Below, piece by piece: positions 31,831-40,817 of a stretch of 46,872 bases of DNA. Under the pieces are notes generated by a model. It did no database searches and was not told where the DNA came from. It worked only from the letters and a program-made list of their open reading frames with translations. The stretch covers positions 1 to 46,872 of the forward strand of contig JAFZKD010000042.1 of the NCBI GenBank assembly GCA_017553785.1. Reading direction: 5' to 3'. Source of the stretch: Muribaculaceae bacterium. Lineage in GTDB: Bacteria > Bacteroidota > Bacteroidia > Bacteroidales > Muribaculaceae. The translations under genes and the position numbers were made by a program. Each line of letters opens with the position of its first letter. Positions within the stretch are counted from its first letter, which is position 1.

Positions 31831-33153
31831 TTACAATAAATCACACAGGGCGATATCGGGTGTTGAAGACTGCTGGTCTTCCCGCAGGGTTGTGATGCGT
31901 TCCAGCAACTGTGCGAATTGGGTATCTGCTTTGGCGATAAAGTGGGTGTTGCCCAAATCGGTCAGGGCATTGGCGGCCATGTTTACGGTCATGTCGTCGG
32001 GGTCAAAGGCTGGCTGGTAGGCCGCGTCATCATCTTTGTCTTTGGTAATCACTGTCAGCAGCCCTGATTGTTTCAGCTGCTCAAAGATCTTGTCGGCAAG
32101 TGGGCCGGGGATGTCATAGTTGCGGATGATCTCGTTGCGGGTTATCGCTTGCTCACGGTTTTTGAACCGTTGGGCGGCGAGCGCCAGGACGGCGATGGCT
32201 AGATTGTTGGCATATGTCTGGGAAACGCCTTTGGCCTTGTCGCGATGGGCAAAGCTGTCGAAGTTCTGCCACGCGTAGGTCAGAACAACCCCTGATAGCG
32301 TGATGAGCCATGACAGTTGCAACCATATCAGCACCAACGGGAGGAAGGCGAAACTTCCATAAATGGCATTGTATTTTGACACATACACTTGACCACTGAC
32401 GAAGAGCCACTGTATGACTTGGAATAGAGTTCCACATATTACACCTGCATACAATGCCCCCTTGAACTTGACTTTTGTGTTAGGTACCAGATAATAGGCT
32501 GCCGTAAAAACGAACCACGAGATTACTGTGGGCATGAATGACAGCAGTCGGTGCATCATCGGAGACAATGCGTTGTCCTGAAACAGGCGTTGGACAGCAT
32601 CGCTCATGAAGATTGTGATACCTGCCGAGCAAACCATCAGCACGGGCAGCAGCAGGAACAAGGCCGTGTAGTCGGTGATCTTGCGCTGAAGGGAACGCTT
32701 TGTGGACACATTCCAAACGTGGTTGAAAGTGTCCTCGACATTGCCCATCAGCGATACCAGTGTCCACAACAGGACAATCAGGCCGATGCCGATAAACACG
32801 CCTTGCGATGCCTGGGCCAGGTAGTTGTCCACATAGGTGAGAGCAGTCTCCAGGGCTTGGCGCTGAGCGGGGAAGTAGCGGAATAGCTCACTCTGCAACA
32901 GATTCTGGAACCCGAAACCTCGTGCTATGGCGAACAGCATGGCTAATGCAGGGACTACCGCAAGCACAGTGTTGTAGGTCAGTGCGCATGCCCGCACCTG
33001 CAAGTCGCGGTCAAGAAAGGCCTGAACGCTCAGGTTGACAATCTTCACTATCTTAACCGACCACAACGAGCGAGTGTCATTCCATACGCCGCTGATGCAG
33101 TAGCGAATGTTCTTTTCAATACGCTGCCAAAGATTGTCTTTCTGTTCGCTCAT
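31831..33153 (-). CDS. YihY/BrkB-family inner-membrane protein
   Basis: The 440-residue protein has about six membrane helices in residues 40-300 with the family motifs RACALTYNTVLAVVPALAMLFAI, GLIVLLWTLVSLMGNVEDTFNHVW, PNTKVKFKGALYAGVICGTLFQ and YNAIYGSFAFLPLVLIWLQLSWLITLSGVVLTYAWQN. A cytosolic C-terminal domain of about 140 residues follows (ALAAQRF...EIIRNYDIPGPLADKIFEQLKQSGLL), looking like a winged helix. The family was once called ribonuclease BN; its real role is probably transport or membrane-related. It is the third gene after hpt and adk, 75 bp behind adk, and probably shares their transcript. Confidence 0.88.
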   Translation of the reverse strand: MSEQKDNLWQRIEKNIRYCISGVWNDTRSLWSVKIVKIVNLSVQAFLDRDLQVRACALTYNTVLAVVPALAMLFAIARGFGFQNLLQSELFRYFPAQRQALETALTYVDNYLAQASQGVFIGIGLIVLLWTLVSLMGNVEDTFNHVWNVSTKRSLQRKITDYTALFLLLPVLMVCSAGITIFMSDAVQRLFQDNALSPMMHRLLSFMPTVISWFVFTAAYYLVPNTKVKFKGALYAGVICGTLFQVIQWLFVSGQVYVSKYNAIYGSFAFLPLVLIWLQLSWLITLSGVVLTYAWQNFDSFAHRDKAKGVSQTYANNLAIAVLALAAQRFKNREQAITRNEIIRNYDIPGPLADKIFEQLKQSGLLTVITKDKDDDAAYQPAFDPDDMTVNMAANALTDLGNTHFIAKADTQFAQLLERITTLREDQQSSTPDIALCDLL

Positions 33154-33228
33154 TGTTTGCTGTTTCGGTTAGAGGGGCTGTTCTTTCAGATACTGGCCAT
33201 GTTGCGGCAATATCCTAAAGAGGCATGG

Positions 33229-33804
33229 TTACAGGTTGTCGAGGGTTTCCCTGATGAGCTCAAAGATGTCGTCGATGTTACCCAAACCATTGATGGCGCA
33301 GTATTTGCCTTGCTCCTCGTAGTAGGCTTTCAAAGGCGAGGTCTGGTTGTGGTATACCTCCAGGCGTTTGCGGGCGGTTTCCTCGTTATCATCGGCGCGG
33401 CCACTCATCTTTCCTCGCAGCAGGATGCGCTTGATCAGTTCATCTTCGGGGACTTCAAGCCCTACCACGGCGTCAATCTTGGTACCGCGATCGGCAAGCA
33501 GCTGCTCCAATGCCTCGGCCTGAGGGATGGTGCGGGGAAATCCGTCAAAGATGACGCCTTCTTGAGCCTGTTCCTTGTTTTCGTCAAGCACTTGGGCGAG
33601 AATATCGATAATGAGCTCGTCGGGCACGAGTTGACCTTGGTCAATGAAACCCTTAGCAATTTGACCGAGTTCGGTGCCGCGGCGGATGTTGTCGCGTAGC
33701 ACGTCTCCAGTCGAGATGTGGAAGAGTTTGTAATGGTCAATGAGTTTATCGCTCTGGGTGCCTTTTCCCGATCCGGGCGCACCAAAAATGATAATGTTAA
33801 GCAT
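33229..33804 (-). CDS. adk: Adenylate kinase
   Basis: The 191-residue enzyme catalyses ATP + AMP to 2 ADP. It has the P-loop GAPGSGKGT (residues 8-16), the AMP site HISTGDVLRDNI, FDGFPRTIPQA and the short-lid segment LLRGKMSGRADDNEETARKRLEVYHNQTSPL. The short LID, without zinc cysteines, gives the 190-residue length typical of Bacteroidota. It follows hpt by 33 bp, forming a purine salvage and nucleotide balance operon. Confidence 0.97.
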   Translation of the reverse strand: MLNIIIFGAPGSGKGTQSDKLIDHYKLFHISTGDVLRDNIRRGTELGQIAKGFIDQGQLVPDELIIDILAQVLDENKEQAQEGVIFDGFPRTIPQAEALEQLLADRGTKIDAVVGLEVPEDELIKRILLRGKMSGRADDNEETARKRLEVYHNQTSPLKAYYEEQGKYCAINGLGNIDDIFELIRETLDNL

Positions 33805-33837
33805 ATTCTTGTTTTGGTTATATATAATATAATGTGG

Positions 33838-34380
33838 TTATTTCTCTTTTAACACATAGATGTCGGGCAAGTTGCGTGCCAGCCCGTCAAGGTCCAGTCC
33901 ATAGCCGAGAATGAACTTGCTGGGAATCTCAAAACCCACATACTCAGGTGGTTTGCCCACGGTCAGGGCCTCGGGTTTGAACAGCAAGGATACCATTTTA
34001 ACACTTTTGGGACTCTGCTTGTCAAGTTCCTTGCGCAGTTGTGCTGCGGTCACACCGCTGTCGATGATGTCCTCGACGATAAGCACGTTACGTCCGGATA
34101 TGTCCTCAGATAAGCCCATGATTTCTTTCACATTGCCTGTCGATGCCATGCCCTCATAGGACTTGAAGCGGATGAATGTAATCTCGGCATCATGCAGATC
34201 GCATGCGCGAAACAGGTCGGCGGCGAAGATGAAGGAACCGTTGAGGACACACAGGAACAAGGGATTCTCGTTGGCATAGTCACGTTTAATTTCCTGGGCA
34301 AGTTGGTAAACTCGCTTGGCAATATCTTCTCGTCTGATGTAAGGCTCAAACGTCAAGCCTTGATAAGTTACTTCTTCCAT
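33838..34380 (-). CDS. hpt: Hypoxanthine phosphoribosyltransferase
   Basis: The 180-residue enzyme has the PRPP-binding loop VLIVEDIIDSGVTAAQL (residues about 98-114), the N-terminal FLCVLNGSFIFAADLFR, FIRFKSYEGMASTGNVKE and C-terminal VGFEIPSKFILGYGLDLDGLARNLPDI. These fit hypoxanthine/guanine phosphoribosyltransferases, which salvage bases to IMP/GMP. It is the first gene of hpt-adk-brkB and has its own -7 element. A 15-bp perfect inverted repeat lies just upstream, overlapping its -33 position. Confidence 0.95.
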   Translation of the reverse strand: MEEVTYQGLTFEPYIRREDIAKRVYQLAQEIKRDYANENPLFLCVLNGSFIFAADLFRACDLHDAEITFIRFKSYEGMASTGNVKEIMGLSEDISGRNVLIVEDIIDSGVTAAQLRKELDKQSPKSVKMVSLLFKPEALTVGKPPEYVGFEIPSKFILGYGLDLDGLARNLPDIYVLKEK

Positions 34381-34402
34381 TGTTCATGTGAATAATAAAC
34401 TG

Positions 34403-34434
34403 CAAAGTTAGTGCAAGGTGAATACAATGGCAAG
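34403..34434 (-). promoter_or_regulatory. Promoter of hpt-adk operon
   Basis: TAACTTTG on the minus strand at 34403-34410. CTTG at 34431-34434 is 20 bp upstream. Confidence 0.6.
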
Positions 34435-34459
34435 AAAAAGTAAATTTTTCTTGCCATTG
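34425..34459. terminator. 15-bp perfect inverted repeat between POT1 and hpt
   Basis: CAATGGCAAGAAAAA (34425-34439) with its exact reverse complement at 34445-34459 and a 5-nt loop. It probably terminates the upstream POT transporter transcript and overlaps the hpt -33 element. A smaller GC-rich hairpin (GCGAGGC/GCCTCGC, 34488-34504) sits closer to the POT stop. Confidence 0.55.
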
Positions 34460-34520
34460 TTGAACAGTTTTAAAATGTTGAGGTATTGCGAGGCTAGGCC
34501 TCGCTAGTTGTAGCCGTTTT

Positions 34521-36056
34521 TTACTTGGCTACTTTCTCAAGGCGCTTCATCATGGCGAACATGAAGATGGCTGCCACAAGGCAAACGCCCAGGAACACGC
34601 TCCAGCAAGCCCACAAGGGCACCTTGCCCCATAGGGCACCGCCCACAAGGACGAGTTGGTTACCCAATGCGGTAGATACGAACCATCCGCCCATCATGGC
34701 CCCTTTGTATTTGGGAGGAGCCACCTTGCTGACGAATGAGATGCCCATCGGAGAGAGTAACAGCTCACCGAAGGTCAGCACCAGATATACGCTGATGAGC
34801 AGGTTAGGCGTCACATCGGCCACATGCTGTCCCACAAGGTTTCCAGTGGCATCAGGCGCCTGTTGTGGCATGGGCAGACCTACCGAGGCAAATGCCATGA
34901 TGGCATAGGCAATGGCGGCGACCACCATACCATAGGCAATCTTGCGTGGTGCCGACGGCTCCTTGCCCTTATTGGCCAGATAGCCAAATATGGCCATCGA
35001 GACAGGTGTCAATGCTACCACATAGAACGGGTTGAACTGTTGGAAAATGGGTGCTGCGATGTCGATGCTACCGTTGGTGCGGGTGTACTTGTAGAACAGA
35101 ATGCCCAGCGCCGCAAGAATGATGGCACCCGAGATGCCCTTAGCCTTTGCGGTTTTGCTCTGGAACAGTGAAAAGCCTGCATAGACTATGAAAATAATCA
35201 GTACGAGGTTCCACACGTCAAAGGCCATGCTCTCAAGTCCGCTCGATGTATTAGCGGTGAACTCATCGGCAAAGAAGGTGAGCGAGAGCCCGTTCTGGTG
35301 GAACGCCATCCAGAAGAATACGACCACCGCAAACACGAGGCACAAAGCCACGACGCGAGCCTTGGTGTCCTCTTTGCTCAACTCGGGTTCCTTGGCGTCC
35401 TCGCTTTTGACCGCGGCTTTCTTGCCACCCTCTGCATGGCGGAACGTGCTGCGGAACGCGTAATAGATAGCGATGGACAAAATCAGCGAGGCACATGCCA
35501 CGGCAAACGAGAAATGGTAGGCATCGTTCGACGAGAAGCCCAATGCGGTCTCGGCATACTCCTTGATTTTGACGGCTGCAGTCGGGGCGAATAGGGCACC
35601 GATGTTAATGGCCATATAGAAAATCGAGAAACCTGCGTCGCGCTTGGCTGCATAGCGGGTGTCGTCATACAGATTTCCCACCATCACCTGCAGGTTGCCT
35701 TTGAACAGACCTGTGCCAAGGCCGATGAGCAATAGCGCTCCAATCATTACAACCAATGCGAATGTGTTGCCGCCCAAGGGTATCGAAAGCAGCAGATAGC
35801 CCAGGAACATGATAATGATACCGATGGTTACCATTTTGCCGAAACCGAACTTGTCGGCCATCCAACCACCAATCAGCGGGAGGAAATACACCACCATCAG
35901 GAATGAGCTGTAGATGGTGCCGGCAACTGCGGGAGAAAGGCCATAGTTGGCCCTAAGGAACAGTGCGAACACGGCAATCATCGTGTAGTAGCCGAAACGC
36001 TCGCCAGTGTTGGCCAAAGCCAACGCGAATAGTCCTTTTGGTTGTCCTTCAAACAT
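34521..36056 (-). CDS. POT-family peptide:H+ symporter, copy 1
   Basis: The 511-residue transporter of the proton-dependent oligopeptide (POT/PTR2) family has about 14 membrane helices. It opens with LALANTGERFGYYTM, corresponding to the ExxERFxYY proton-coupling motif but with Asn in place of the first Glu. GLGTGLFKGNLQVMVGNLY and DAGFSIFYMAINIGALFAP (PTR2 signature) follow, and FGELLLSPMGISFVSKVAP lies near the C-terminus. It imports di- and tripeptides. A paralogue is just upstream in the same direction; the 99-bp gap holds a stable hairpin directly before this start, so expression of the pair may be uneven. Confidence 0.92.
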   Translation of the reverse strand: MFEGQPKGLFALALANTGERFGYYTMIAVFALFLRANYGLSPAVAGTIYSSFLMVVYFLPLIGGWMADKFGFGKMVTIGIIIMFLGYLLLSIPLGGNTFALVVMIGALLLIGLGTGLFKGNLQVMVGNLYDDTRYAAKRDAGFSIFYMAINIGALFAPTAAVKIKEYAETALGFSSNDAYHFSFAVACASLILSIAIYYAFRSTFRHAEGGKKAAVKSEDAKEPELSKEDTKARVVALCLVFAVVVFFWMAFHQNGLSLTFFADEFTANTSSGLESMAFDVWNLVLIIFIVYAGFSLFQSKTAKAKGISGAIILAALGILFYKYTRTNGSIDIAAPIFQQFNPFYVVALTPVSMAIFGYLANKGKEPSAPRKIAYGMVVAAIAYAIMAFASVGLPMPQQAPDATGNLVGQHVADVTPNLLISVYLVLTFGELLLSPMGISFVSKVAPPKYKGAMMGGWFVSTALGNQLVLVGGALWGKVPLWACWSVFLGVCLVAAIFMFAMMKRLEKVAK

Positions 36057-36073
36057 AATCTTTTTCTCTTTAA

Positions 36074-36113
36074 CTAGAGAATCTAGAAAATCTAGTCACT
36101 CTAGATTCTCTAG
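36074..36113. promoter_or_regulatory. 14-bp perfect inverted repeat between the POT genes
   Basis: CTAGAGAATCTAGA (36074-36087) pairs with its reverse complement at 36100-36113, with a 12-nt loop. On the minus strand it ends 17 bases before the start codon of copy 1. No T tract follows, so it is more likely an mRNA-processing or translation-modulating hairpin than a terminator. Confidence 0.45.
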
Positions 36114-36155
36114 ATTCTCCTGTGTTGAATGATAATTAAATGAATATCGGGATGA

Positions 36156-37721
36156 TTAATTGTCACTTGTCACGCGCTCAAGCCACTTCACCATAGCGAG
36201 CATCACGCCCATCGAAATCAGGCAGACGCAGATGAACACGCCCCAGCATTGCCACAGCGGGAACTTGTTGTACATGATGGTGCCGATGGGCAACAGTATG
36301 TTACCGACAGCCGTTGTGCCAAGCCACAGACCCTGGCAAAGGCCGAGCATGGTCTTGGGGGCAACCTTAGAAACGAATGACAGTCCCAGCGGTGAGATGA
36401 ACAGCTCAGCCACAGTAAGCAGGAAGTAGGTGACAATCATTACCCACCAACCGGCCTTCAGACCCATCTTGGTGCCAGCGTCAACCAACTTGAACTCGTC
36501 GCCCGAGGGATAACCTGCCATGTAGGAATACAAGGCCAGGAACAGGTACGCCATACCGGCAATAAACATACCATAAGCGATCTTGCGAGGGGTGGAAATC
36601 TCCTTGCCGCGTTTACTCAAGGCGCCGAAGATAACCATGATAATCGGGGTAAGCACGATTACGAAGAACGGGTTCACAGCCTGCCACAACTCGGCGGGCA
36701 ACTGGTCGCTCTTGACGAAGTCGCGGGCAAAGAATGACAAGGTCACGCCATTCTGGTGGAACGAGAACCAGAAGAAGATAACCACACCAAGCACTGCAAG
36801 CAGAGCACCCAAGCGCTGACGGAGTTCTTTGGACATAGCTTTCTTCTCTTCGGGGGTAAGTTGAACCGAAACAGCAGCGGTTTTCTTGCCCGGAGTGGGG
36901 AAGAGACCACGCTTTGCGATGAAGATGCTCAGCGAGATTAACATGGCAATCACTGATGCGATGAAGGCAAAGTGAACACCCTGGTTGAACACTTCAAGGT
37001 AACGCTGGCAAGCTTCGATAGACGCGCCGCCATCTACTCCTGCCTTAGCAAGATAGGTTTGGAGGTTAGCCATCTGGTCGGCGGGAATTGTGCCATCAAT
37101 AAACTTGTGACACAGTGCTGGCAACTCGGCAACGTAAGTGAAGCCGTGATGGCCCAACCACCATTTGCGCAGGAACGGAGCGATAAACGGAGCGAGCAAA
37201 CCACCGATGTTGATGAATACATAAAAAATCTGGAAACCAGCATCACGGCGACCTTTCAAGGCTTTGATTTCCTCTGCCGACTTGCCGGCAGCAACAGCAT
37301 CGGCCTCCATGTCATCATACATCTGACCTACGATTGCCTGCAAGTTGCCCTTGAACAGACCGTTACCGAAGGCGATCATCACCAATGCAACGCAGGTGAG
37401 CACCAGCAGCATGGTCATCGTGCCTGATGTGGCAGTGATGGGAATAGCCAGAGCAGCATAACCCAGAGCCATAATGATGATACCGGTCATGATGGTGCCC
37501 TTGTAGTTCTGGGTGTGGTCGGCGATAATACCGCCAACGAGGCTCAAAATGTAGATGGCAGCAAGGAAAATTGAGTAAATCAGGGCCGCTTTGTCATCGG
37601 CAAGGCCGAATTTGGAACATAGGAACAGCGACAATACGGCTGCCATGATATAGTAGCCAAATCGCTCGCCCATGTTGCTCAATGCGGCGGGGATTAACCC
37701 CTTGGGATGATTTTTAAACAT
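36156..37721 (-). CDS. POT-family peptide:H+ symporter, copy 2
   Basis: The 521-residue POT/PTR2 transporter is paralogous to the gene after it. It has AALSNMGERFGYYIMAAVL at the start (again lacking the first Glu of ExxER), FGNGLFKGNLQAIVGQMYDD, DAGFQIFYVFINIGGLLAP and VAELFISPLGLSFVSKVAP. It differs by an insert in residues 130-230 (DMEADAVAAGKSAEEIKALKGRR, and a loop with PADQMANLQTYLAKAGVDGG), so substrate range may differ. Start ATG 37721. No clear promoter was found upstream. Confidence 0.92.
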   Translation of the reverse strand: MFKNHPKGLIPAALSNMGERFGYYIMAAVLSLFLCSKFGLADDKAALIYSIFLAAIYILSLVGGIIADHTQNYKGTIMTGIIIMALGYAALAIPITATSGTMTMLLVLTCVALVMIAFGNGLFKGNLQAIVGQMYDDMEADAVAAGKSAEEIKALKGRRDAGFQIFYVFINIGGLLAPFIAPFLRKWWLGHHGFTYVAELPALCHKFIDGTIPADQMANLQTYLAKAGVDGGASIEACQRYLEVFNQGVHFAFIASVIAMLISLSIFIAKRGLFPTPGKKTAAVSVQLTPEEKKAMSKELRQRLGALLAVLGVVIFFWFSFHQNGVTLSFFARDFVKSDQLPAELWQAVNPFFVIVLTPIIMVIFGALSKRGKEISTPRKIAYGMFIAGMAYLFLALYSYMAGYPSGDEFKLVDAGTKMGLKAGWWVMIVTYFLLTVAELFISPLGLSFVSKVAPKTMLGLCQGLWLGTTAVGNILLPIGTIMYNKFPLWQCWGVFICVCLISMGVMLAMVKWLERVTSDN

Positions 37722-37786
37722 AACTTTTTTGGTTTATTAGTTAATATAATAATGTTGTTATCAGTTCGTGTTGTCTAGCATAGCAG

Positions 37787-38221
37787 TCAACAGCCGCCGT
37801 GGTTGCGGGCTTGGAAAGCGATGGCATAGGCGCGCACCTGCTTGACCATGGCGAGCAGTCCGTTGCTGCGGGTGGGGGAGAGATGCTCCCTCAAGCCGAT
37901 ACGTTCGATGAAGTAGAGGTCTGCATCCAGCACTTCCTGTGGGGTGCAACCATCCAGCACGCGCACGAGCATTGAGATAATGCCTTTGACAATGATGGCG
38001 TCGCTGTCGGCTTGGAGGTGCATGTGGCCATCAATGCAATCGGCCTGTAGCCACACGCGGCTCTGGCAACCGTCAATCAGGTTGTCGGGGGTCTTGTACT
38101 GCTCGTCCAGCGCGGGCATGGCGTTGCCCATGTCGATGATGACGGCATAGCGGTCCATCCAGTCGTCCAGGCCCTCAAACTCCTCAATGATTTCGTCTTG
38201 TCGCTCGTTAACTGTTGACAT
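37787..38221 (-). CDS. sufE: SufE-family cysteine desulfuration protein
   Basis: The 144-residue protein matches SufE, the sulfur acceptor that takes persulfide from SufS for Fe-S cluster assembly. The catalytic cysteine is in LIDGCQSRVWL (near residue 51), preceded by EEFEGLDDWMDRYAVIIDMG. Later motifs are GIISMLVRVLDG and GLREHLSPTRSNGL. ATG 38221 is chosen over 38254 because it aligns with the family start (MSTVNERQDEIIEEF) and because a -7 element lies at 38252-38259. It appears monocistronic; other suf genes are not in the window. Confidence 0.93.
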   Translation of the reverse strand: MSTVNERQDEIIEEFEGLDDWMDRYAVIIDMGNAMPALDEQYKTPDNLIDGCQSRVWLQADCIDGHMHLQADSDAIIVKGIISMLVRVLDGCTPQEVLDADLYFIERIGLREHLSPTRSNGLLAMVKQVRAYAIAFQARNHGGC

Positions 38222-38251
38222 TGAAAAACAGTGATGTTTTGGTTTAACCTC

Positions 38252-38259
38252 CAAAATTA
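38252..38259 (-). promoter_or_regulatory. -7 element of sufE
   Basis: TAATTTTG on the minus strand, 30 bases before ATG 38221. Confidence 0.5.
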
Positions 38260-38314
38260 CGGATTTTTTTTTGAATAAGGTGTCATTCTGCCCCTAAAAA
38301 TGCATTTTGCCCTC

Positions 38315-38353
38315 AAAAACAAACCCCGCCAGCAGTAAAACCGGCGGGGCTTG
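38315..38353 (-). terminator. Rho-independent terminator of the PpiD-like gene
   Basis: The minus-strand stem CAAGCCCCGCC/GGCGGGGTTTG (11 bp with one G-T pair, 12-nt loop) is followed by five T residues. Confidence 0.88.
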
Positions 38354-38372
38354 TGTGATTATTCAAACTTCA

Positions 38373-40454
38373 TTAATAGAAGTCGATGAGGCTTTTCTTG
38401 ACCTTGCTGGCCTTGGAAAGGATGCTGTAGATCTTGCGCGGGTTAGCAAATACCTGTGCACCGTTGCGTTGTGCATAGCGGTTGTCGAGCTCTTCCTTAG
38501 TGGGCTTGCGCTCTGACTTCTCTTGCTTCACGACTTGATATACATAGACTGCATCATCGCCCTTGAAGGGACCCTGCAGGGTGTTCAGCTTGGTGGTGGC
38601 GATGCGGCCTTGAACGCGGGGCTCGAGTTTCGGATCACCAGCACTGAACACGAAGTTGGTGGTGTCGACTGAAACGCCCATGACTGCGGCATAGCCGTTC
38701 AGGTCGTTAGCCTTGCCCTGATACTGCTTCATCAGGTCGTCAGCTTTCTTTTGGTTGCGGATGCGCCTTGCGAGGAATTCTTTACCCTGGGTAAAGTTGT
38801 AGGGGAAGTAACCGTCATCATAGATGTTGTCGAGGGCGACAGCGACCATGGTGTTGTTATTGTCGCTGAAGATGGGTGATACTTCACCTTCCTTGGTATT
38901 CTTCTCAAACGCCCACTTGATGGCCTTGCGGGTATCCTTGATGCCACCCTGACCGAATGAGCTCAAGCCCAATTGTGCGGTGCTGGGGGTAATCATCATC
39001 TCAACAGCATTAAAGCCGGCCTTTGCCGCATTCTCCTCAAAGTCTTTGGAGGTCTTGTTCTTGTTCAGGAAGTCCTGGAACTTGTCGCGCAGATTCTCGC
39101 TGGTCTTAGTGCTGGCATAGGCGTCATAGCTAACGGTTGCCAGAGTGTAGAACAATTTGGCGGGCTTCTTGCTGTCAACCTTCATCAGCGTTGCACCCTG
39201 ATCGGTTGCCATATATACAAAGTAGGCATCGTTAGCGTTGGCGATCTTGGTCTTCATGGAGTCGGGAGCGTTGAAAATGCGCTGCCATTCCTTCAATTTG
39301 CCGTCTACCTTCTGGGGATAAGCCTTCTTCACGTCGTCAAGGCTCTTGCCGGTGTTGAGTTGGTCAAGAACCGCCTTTTGGGTCTTGGCATCACCTTGCA
39401 CAATCACATAGCTCAGCTCGATTGAGTCAAGGCTAGTCTGCTTGTTAATGAGCTTGTACATAACATGGTGATTGTTTACAGTGCTGTCACGGCGGGTGGT
39501 ACCTACCTCGGCAGCTGCGAAGAAGTCACGAACCTTGGCGGGGAGATCATTCCTGGTCAGCTTGGCAGTGTCGATTTGCACAGTGCCCAGCAGACGGACT
39601 GAATCGATGCCGCGGCCCTTTTGCAGGGCGATATAAGCTGCGTCGGCAATCTTGTTGGCGGCAGCAATATCCTCCTGGTTGGGGTCAATATTAACAGCGA
39701 TATAGTGAATGAAGCGAATCTCCTCATCAGACTTGAACATGGGTTTGAGTTTCTCCCATTCGGCTTTCAGCTCAGTATCGCTAACGGGATACTTGTCATC
39801 GGGAATGGTCGAATACTCCTTCTTGGCGAAGGTAACCACATTGGTGATGGCGTCCTCGTCGGCCATATTGGCGCGGTCGAGGTTGTTGGCCTGCATACAG
39901 CCGGCCATCAGGTTCTGCAGCTTAGCGAACTTGTATTGCTTAATGATATCATCGCGGAGCCTGTAGTATTCTTTTTCTAACTCTTTAATCTGCTCTTTCT
40001 GAATACCGTGCTTGCCGGGGTTGGTAATGATGTCAAAAAGTTCGAGAGGCGATTTTGCACCAGCTTGTTGAGCGAATTGTACCACGGCGGGAGCAGCCTC
40101 CTTACCGGTCATCAGCTTAGTGATCTCGTCATCACTGACGTTGATACCCAACTTCTTGTACTCCTGCTCAAGCAGTGCCTCATTGATCATGTCTTCAAGC
40201 ACCTGCTGCTGGCGAATAGCGGGGTCGGTCTGGTTTTTGCTGTTGTTTTGCTGATCTTTTGCGACTTCCTCCTCATAACGCTGTTGGAAACGCATGACGT
40301 CAATTTTCTCATTGCCGACCATCGCGGCTGTCGTCTTGCTGCCAAATCGGCCAAACATCTCGACACCACCCTGGATGATGAATGCAAGCAAGGCACCACC
40401 GATGACGATGGTTAACCATGCTTTCTTGTTTCTAATTTTCTCTAATGTAGCCAT
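38373..40454 (-). CDS. PpiD-like membrane-anchored periplasmic chaperone / peptidyl-prolyl isomerase
   Basis: The 693-residue protein has one N-terminal membrane helix (residues 13-30, WLTIVIGGALLAFIIQGG), a SurA_N-like chaperone region (about 45-230; GNEKIDVMRFQQRYEEEVAK, EDMINEALLEQEYKKLGINVSDDEI) and weak parvulin-like regions (about 240-360 and 370-500, with LRFIHYIAVNID and VYMATDQGATLMKV). This is the PpiD arrangement; it faces the periplasm and helps newly exported proteins fold. The catalytic parvulin residues are not clearly conserved, so it may act only as a chaperone. It has its own promoter and terminator. Confidence 0.88.
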   Translation of the reverse strand: MATLEKIRNKKAWLTIVIGGALLAFIIQGGVEMFGRFGSKTTAAMVGNEKIDVMRFQQRYEEEVAKDQQNNSKNQTDPAIRQQQVLEDMINEALLEQEYKKLGINVSDDEITKLMTGKEAAPAVVQFAQQAGAKSPLELFDIITNPGKHGIQKEQIKELEKEYYRLRDDIIKQYKFAKLQNLMAGCMQANNLDRANMADEDAITNVVTFAKKEYSTIPDDKYPVSDTELKAEWEKLKPMFKSDEEIRFIHYIAVNIDPNQEDIAAANKIADAAYIALQKGRGIDSVRLLGTVQIDTAKLTRNDLPAKVRDFFAAAEVGTTRRDSTVNNHHVMYKLINKQTSLDSIELSYVIVQGDAKTQKAVLDQLNTGKSLDDVKKAYPQKVDGKLKEWQRIFNAPDSMKTKIANANDAYFVYMATDQGATLMKVDSKKPAKLFYTLATVSYDAYASTKTSENLRDKFQDFLNKNKTSKDFEENAAKAGFNAVEMMITPSTAQLGLSSFGQGGIKDTRKAIKWAFEKNTKEGEVSPIFSDNNNTMVAVALDNIYDDGYFPYNFTQGKEFLARRIRNQKKADDLMKQYQGKANDLNGYAAVMGVSVDTTNFVFSAGDPKLEPRVQGRIATTKLNTLQGPFKGDDAVYVYQVVKQEKSERKPTKEELDNRYAQRNGAQVFANPRKIYSILSKASKVKKSLIDFY

Positions 40455-40515
40455 TTACAATTATTTTTATTACTATATTTTATTCGATTTTAGGGCATTT
40501 CGCTAAAAAACCTCG

Positions 40516-40546
40516 CAAAGGTAGTTATTTTTTGTATCATACCAAA
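40516..40546 (-). promoter_or_regulatory. Promoter of the PpiD-like gene
   Basis: On the minus strand TTTG (40543-40546), 19 bp, TACCTTTG (40516-40523), a full consensus. The leader is about 55 bases. Confidence 0.7.
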
Positions 40547-40817
40547 AAAGAAAACGTTTTTTCTTGCATTTTCTTCTCTAACTCACCTTTTTCCGACATG
40601 TGGATGTCGTGCGTTTTAGCGCGGTAGTTGGCCCGTGAGTGGTAAAACCTGAAAAATTCAAAAAACATTTGTAGGTTTTTTTTAGGATTATTTTTGATGT
40701 GGCGTGAGCGCTATGTGGCAATTTATTGTTACATTTGCGGTTAATATTAATGTGACGGCACGTCTTGCTCTCTGGGCATGACGTTAGACCTGTGGAAAAT
40801 GTAATAACAATAAATAT
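40547..40817. other. Divergent intergenic region before the TPR gene
   Basis: No gene is visible. AAAACCT (near 40647) and AGGTTTT (near 40672) can pair and are followed by a T run, a weak terminator-like hairpin with no obvious transcript to stop. Confidence 0.35.
40730..40737 (+). promoter_or_regulatory. -7 element of the TPR-barrel operon
   Basis: TACATTTG, 80 bases before the start codon. No matching -33 element. Confidence 0.5.

Noticed and set aside
36061-36120. Repeated TCTAGATT words as an origin or transposon end
   Set aside because: They are explained by one 14-bp hairpin between the POT genes; no transposase or replication gene is near.
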